Assembly (NCBI GenBank): GCA_019348365.1
Contig: JAHWJO010000206.1
Span: 1 to 7,716, forward strand
Origin: Armatimonadota bacterium
Lineage (GTDB): Bacteria; Armatimonadota; DTGP01; JAHWJO01
Length of the DNA: 7,716 bases
Direction of reading: 5' to 3'
Part shown: positions 7,068-7,716 of the stretch, piece by piece
How the letters are laid out: each line of letters begins with the position of its first letter
Numbering within the stretch: the stretch's first letter is position 1
The notes under the pieces: model-generated
What the model was told of the DNA's origin: nothing
The model's database searches: none
What the model saw: only the letters and a program-made list of their open reading frames with translations
Translations under genes and position numbers: made by a program

Positions 7068-7238
7068 ATTCTGAACATAAGTAAATTGCTGGAAGCGGAA
7101 GAGCAAGATCGTCAAGAGATCGTTCTCGGAATTCAGAGGGCTCTGGAAGCCGTCGAACAGGGGCGGGTCCGTTCCGCCAGTGATGTCTATGCCCGTCTTC
7201 GCTCGAAGCTGCTCTCTTCATGTCCTACAGCTACCTGA
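7068..7238 (+). CDS. small antitoxin-like protein, start unresolved
   Basis: The convincing part encodes about 50-56 mostly helical residues, with the core GIQRALEAVEQGRV (21-34 from position 7068) followed by SASDVYARLRSK. An 'AxxxGxV..A.EVxAxLR' pattern of this kind is typical of the C-terminal tail of small type II antitoxins (ParD/Phd-like) and related addiction-module proteins. That resemblance is from memory of the families, not a search. The open frame extends upstream to an ATG at 6963, but that part runs through the 7028-7067 hairpin, is Arg-rich and has no ribosome site. I place the start just after the hairpin. TTG at 7086 is the first common start codon in frame beyond it. GGGGGG at 7057-7062 is the only Shine-Dalgarno-like sequence. 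The protein may be truncated at its N-terminus, since no DNA-binding part is visible. It overlaps the next gene by 19 bp. Confidence 0.5.
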   Translation: MLNISKLLEAEEQDRQEIVLGIQRALEAVEQGRVRSASDVYARLRSKLLSSCPTAT

Positions 7239-7528
7239 TAATGGGCAGTCCGGATGATGGTTTCACCTCTGCCGAGATCATTGAGGACAGTAATGCCATT
7301 GGCCGTGTCTTCGAACTCGAAGACGGTTGGTATGTACATCTTATTGAACCGGAGAGATTAACGGATTCGGAACTCGTTAATGTCATCCTCATCGCAAAGG
7401 AAGAGTTAAAGCACTACGTCAACCGGAAGGGCGCGACTTTTCCAGAAGATTGGTCGAGGGCAGCCGTGTCACTCTGGCTGATGCAGCGGGACGACGGCAA
7501 AGGATTCACTTTATCCGGTGACGAGTAG
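7220..7528 (+). CDS. hypothetical protein, 102 residues
   Basis: I do not recognise this family. The 102 residues begin MSYSYLIMGS and read as a beta-rich N-terminal half (IGRVFELEDGWYVHLIEP at about 27-44) and a helical C-terminal half (ELVNVILIAKEELKHYV at 51-67, AAVSLWLMQR at 81-90). It is acidic overall, with no signal peptide or membrane segment, so probably cytosolic. Tryptophans at 37, 78 and 86 and the alternating hydrophobic pattern argue for a real folded protein. The ATG at 7220 lies inside the preceding gene, overlapping by 19 bp, and has no clear ribosome site, which suggests translational coupling. An in-frame ATG at 7241 is the alternative start. Its codon use is less GC-biased than that of the efflux genes. 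Its position after an antitoxin-like gene suggests a two-gene module, but it lacks recognisable RelE/ParE or PIN features, so calling it a toxin would be a guess. Confidence 0.72.
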   Translation: MSYSYLIMGSPDDGFTSAEIIEDSNAIGRVFELEDGWYVHLIEPERLTDSELVNVILIAKEELKHYVNRKGATFPEDWSRAAVSLWLMQRDDGKGFTLSGDE

Positions 7529-7535
7529 AAAGGTC

Positions 7536-7573
7536 CTATAACTTCTCTCCCGTTTCGGTTATAGTTTCTATAA
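7536..7573. repeat. three alternating CTATAA/TTATAG motifs
   Basis: CTATAAC (7536-7542) is inverted as GTTATAG (7558-7564) with a 15-base loop. TTATAG (7559-7564) is inverted again as CTATAA (7568-7573) with a TTT loop. The cluster begins 8 bp after the stop codon at 7528. It may be an operator or AT-rich promoter region for a gene beyond the window, since TATAAC and TATAAG resemble -10 boxes, or a weak 3' hairpin of the small gene pair. Confidence 0.4.
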
Positions 7574-7589
7574 GAACCTGACCGACGCC

Positions 7590-7607
7590 GCCCTGCCCCT
7601 TCAGGGC
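7590..7607. other. small GC hairpin
   Basis: GCCCTG (7590-7595) pairs with CAGGGC (7602-7607) around a six-base loop. It is not followed by a T run on either strand. A second inverted repeat, CCTGTC (7619-7624) with GACAGG (7640-7645), lies just beyond. Either may be part of a leader or of a weak terminator for the small genes. Confidence 0.25.
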
Positions 7608-7657
7608 CGATTAAGACACCTGTCGCCGTTCACCGTCCGGACAGGGAATACCGAACC

Positions 7658-7716
7658 GTGATCGTCTCGCCTCCAACGACACCGATTCAGAATGACAACG
7701 GGTCCGGCCCCGGCCC
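7658..7716 (+). CDS. possible start of a gene cut by the window edge
   Basis: A GTG at 7658 opens a frame that stays open to the window end, reading MIVSPPTTPIQNDNGSGPGP. AGGGA at 7643-7647 lies 10 nt upstream and could serve as a ribosome site, and the CTATAA cluster is suitably placed as a promoter region. A second frame starting with ATG at 7692 (MTTGPAPA) also runs to the edge but lacks a ribosome site. Only about 19 codons are visible, so this is weak. Confidence 0.25.
   Translation, partial: MIVSPPTTPIQNDNGSGPG

Noticed and set aside
7611..7716. A minus-strand gene end with stop TAA at 7613-7611, followed by the GCCCTG/CAGGGC hairpin
   Set aside because: Only about 34 codons are visible, the translation is Arg-rich and unremarkable, and the hairpin lacks a T run on that strand.

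Overview
The window carries a complete three-gene tripartite efflux operon on the minus strand. In transcription order it encodes a periplasmic adaptor (membrane fusion protein, 6912 to 5170), an RND-superfamily inner-membrane pump (4887 to 1741) and a TolC-type outer-membrane channel (1720 to 317). The TolC-type channel means the host has an outer membrane. The efflux genes are visibly GC-rich with a strong G/C bias at the third codon position, which also explains the long open frames antisense to them. No phylum-defining gene is present. The coding style would fit a high-GC diderm such as Armatimonadota, Planctomycetota or Proteobacteria, but I cannot choose between them.

Layout: 1-316 is a gene-free, AT-richer region downstream of the operon. 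It holds a 76-bp near-palindrome with four GAGAC/GTCTC cores (51-126) and a GC-rich hairpin (151-181) that may end the operon. Pump and channel genes are separated by only 20 bp and are probably translationally coupled. Adaptor and pump genes are separated by 282 bp. That gap starts with two strong, partly overlapping hairpins just after the adaptor stop codon, so the pump and channel may be expressed at a different level from the adaptor.

Beyond the adaptor start the strand switches. A divergent pair of small plus-strand genes (about 7068-7238 and 7220-7528) overlaps by 19 bp and has less GC-biased codon use. The first resembles the C-terminal part of small antitoxins; the second I do not recognise. 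A 16-bp stem-loop with a GAAA loop (7028-7067) lies exactly where the first gene's leader or N-terminus should be. The last ~190 bp holds inverted CTATAA motifs, small hairpins and a possible truncated gene start.

The three efflux proteins should assemble into one envelope-spanning pump driven by proton flux through the RND protein. No regulator gene adjoins the operon, so the substrate and inducer cannot be deduced. The most unusual protein feature is the adaptor's hairpin domain. It is about 250 residues long, far larger than usual for RND partners, and is built of roughly 31-33-residue repeats placed on both sides of the docking tip.
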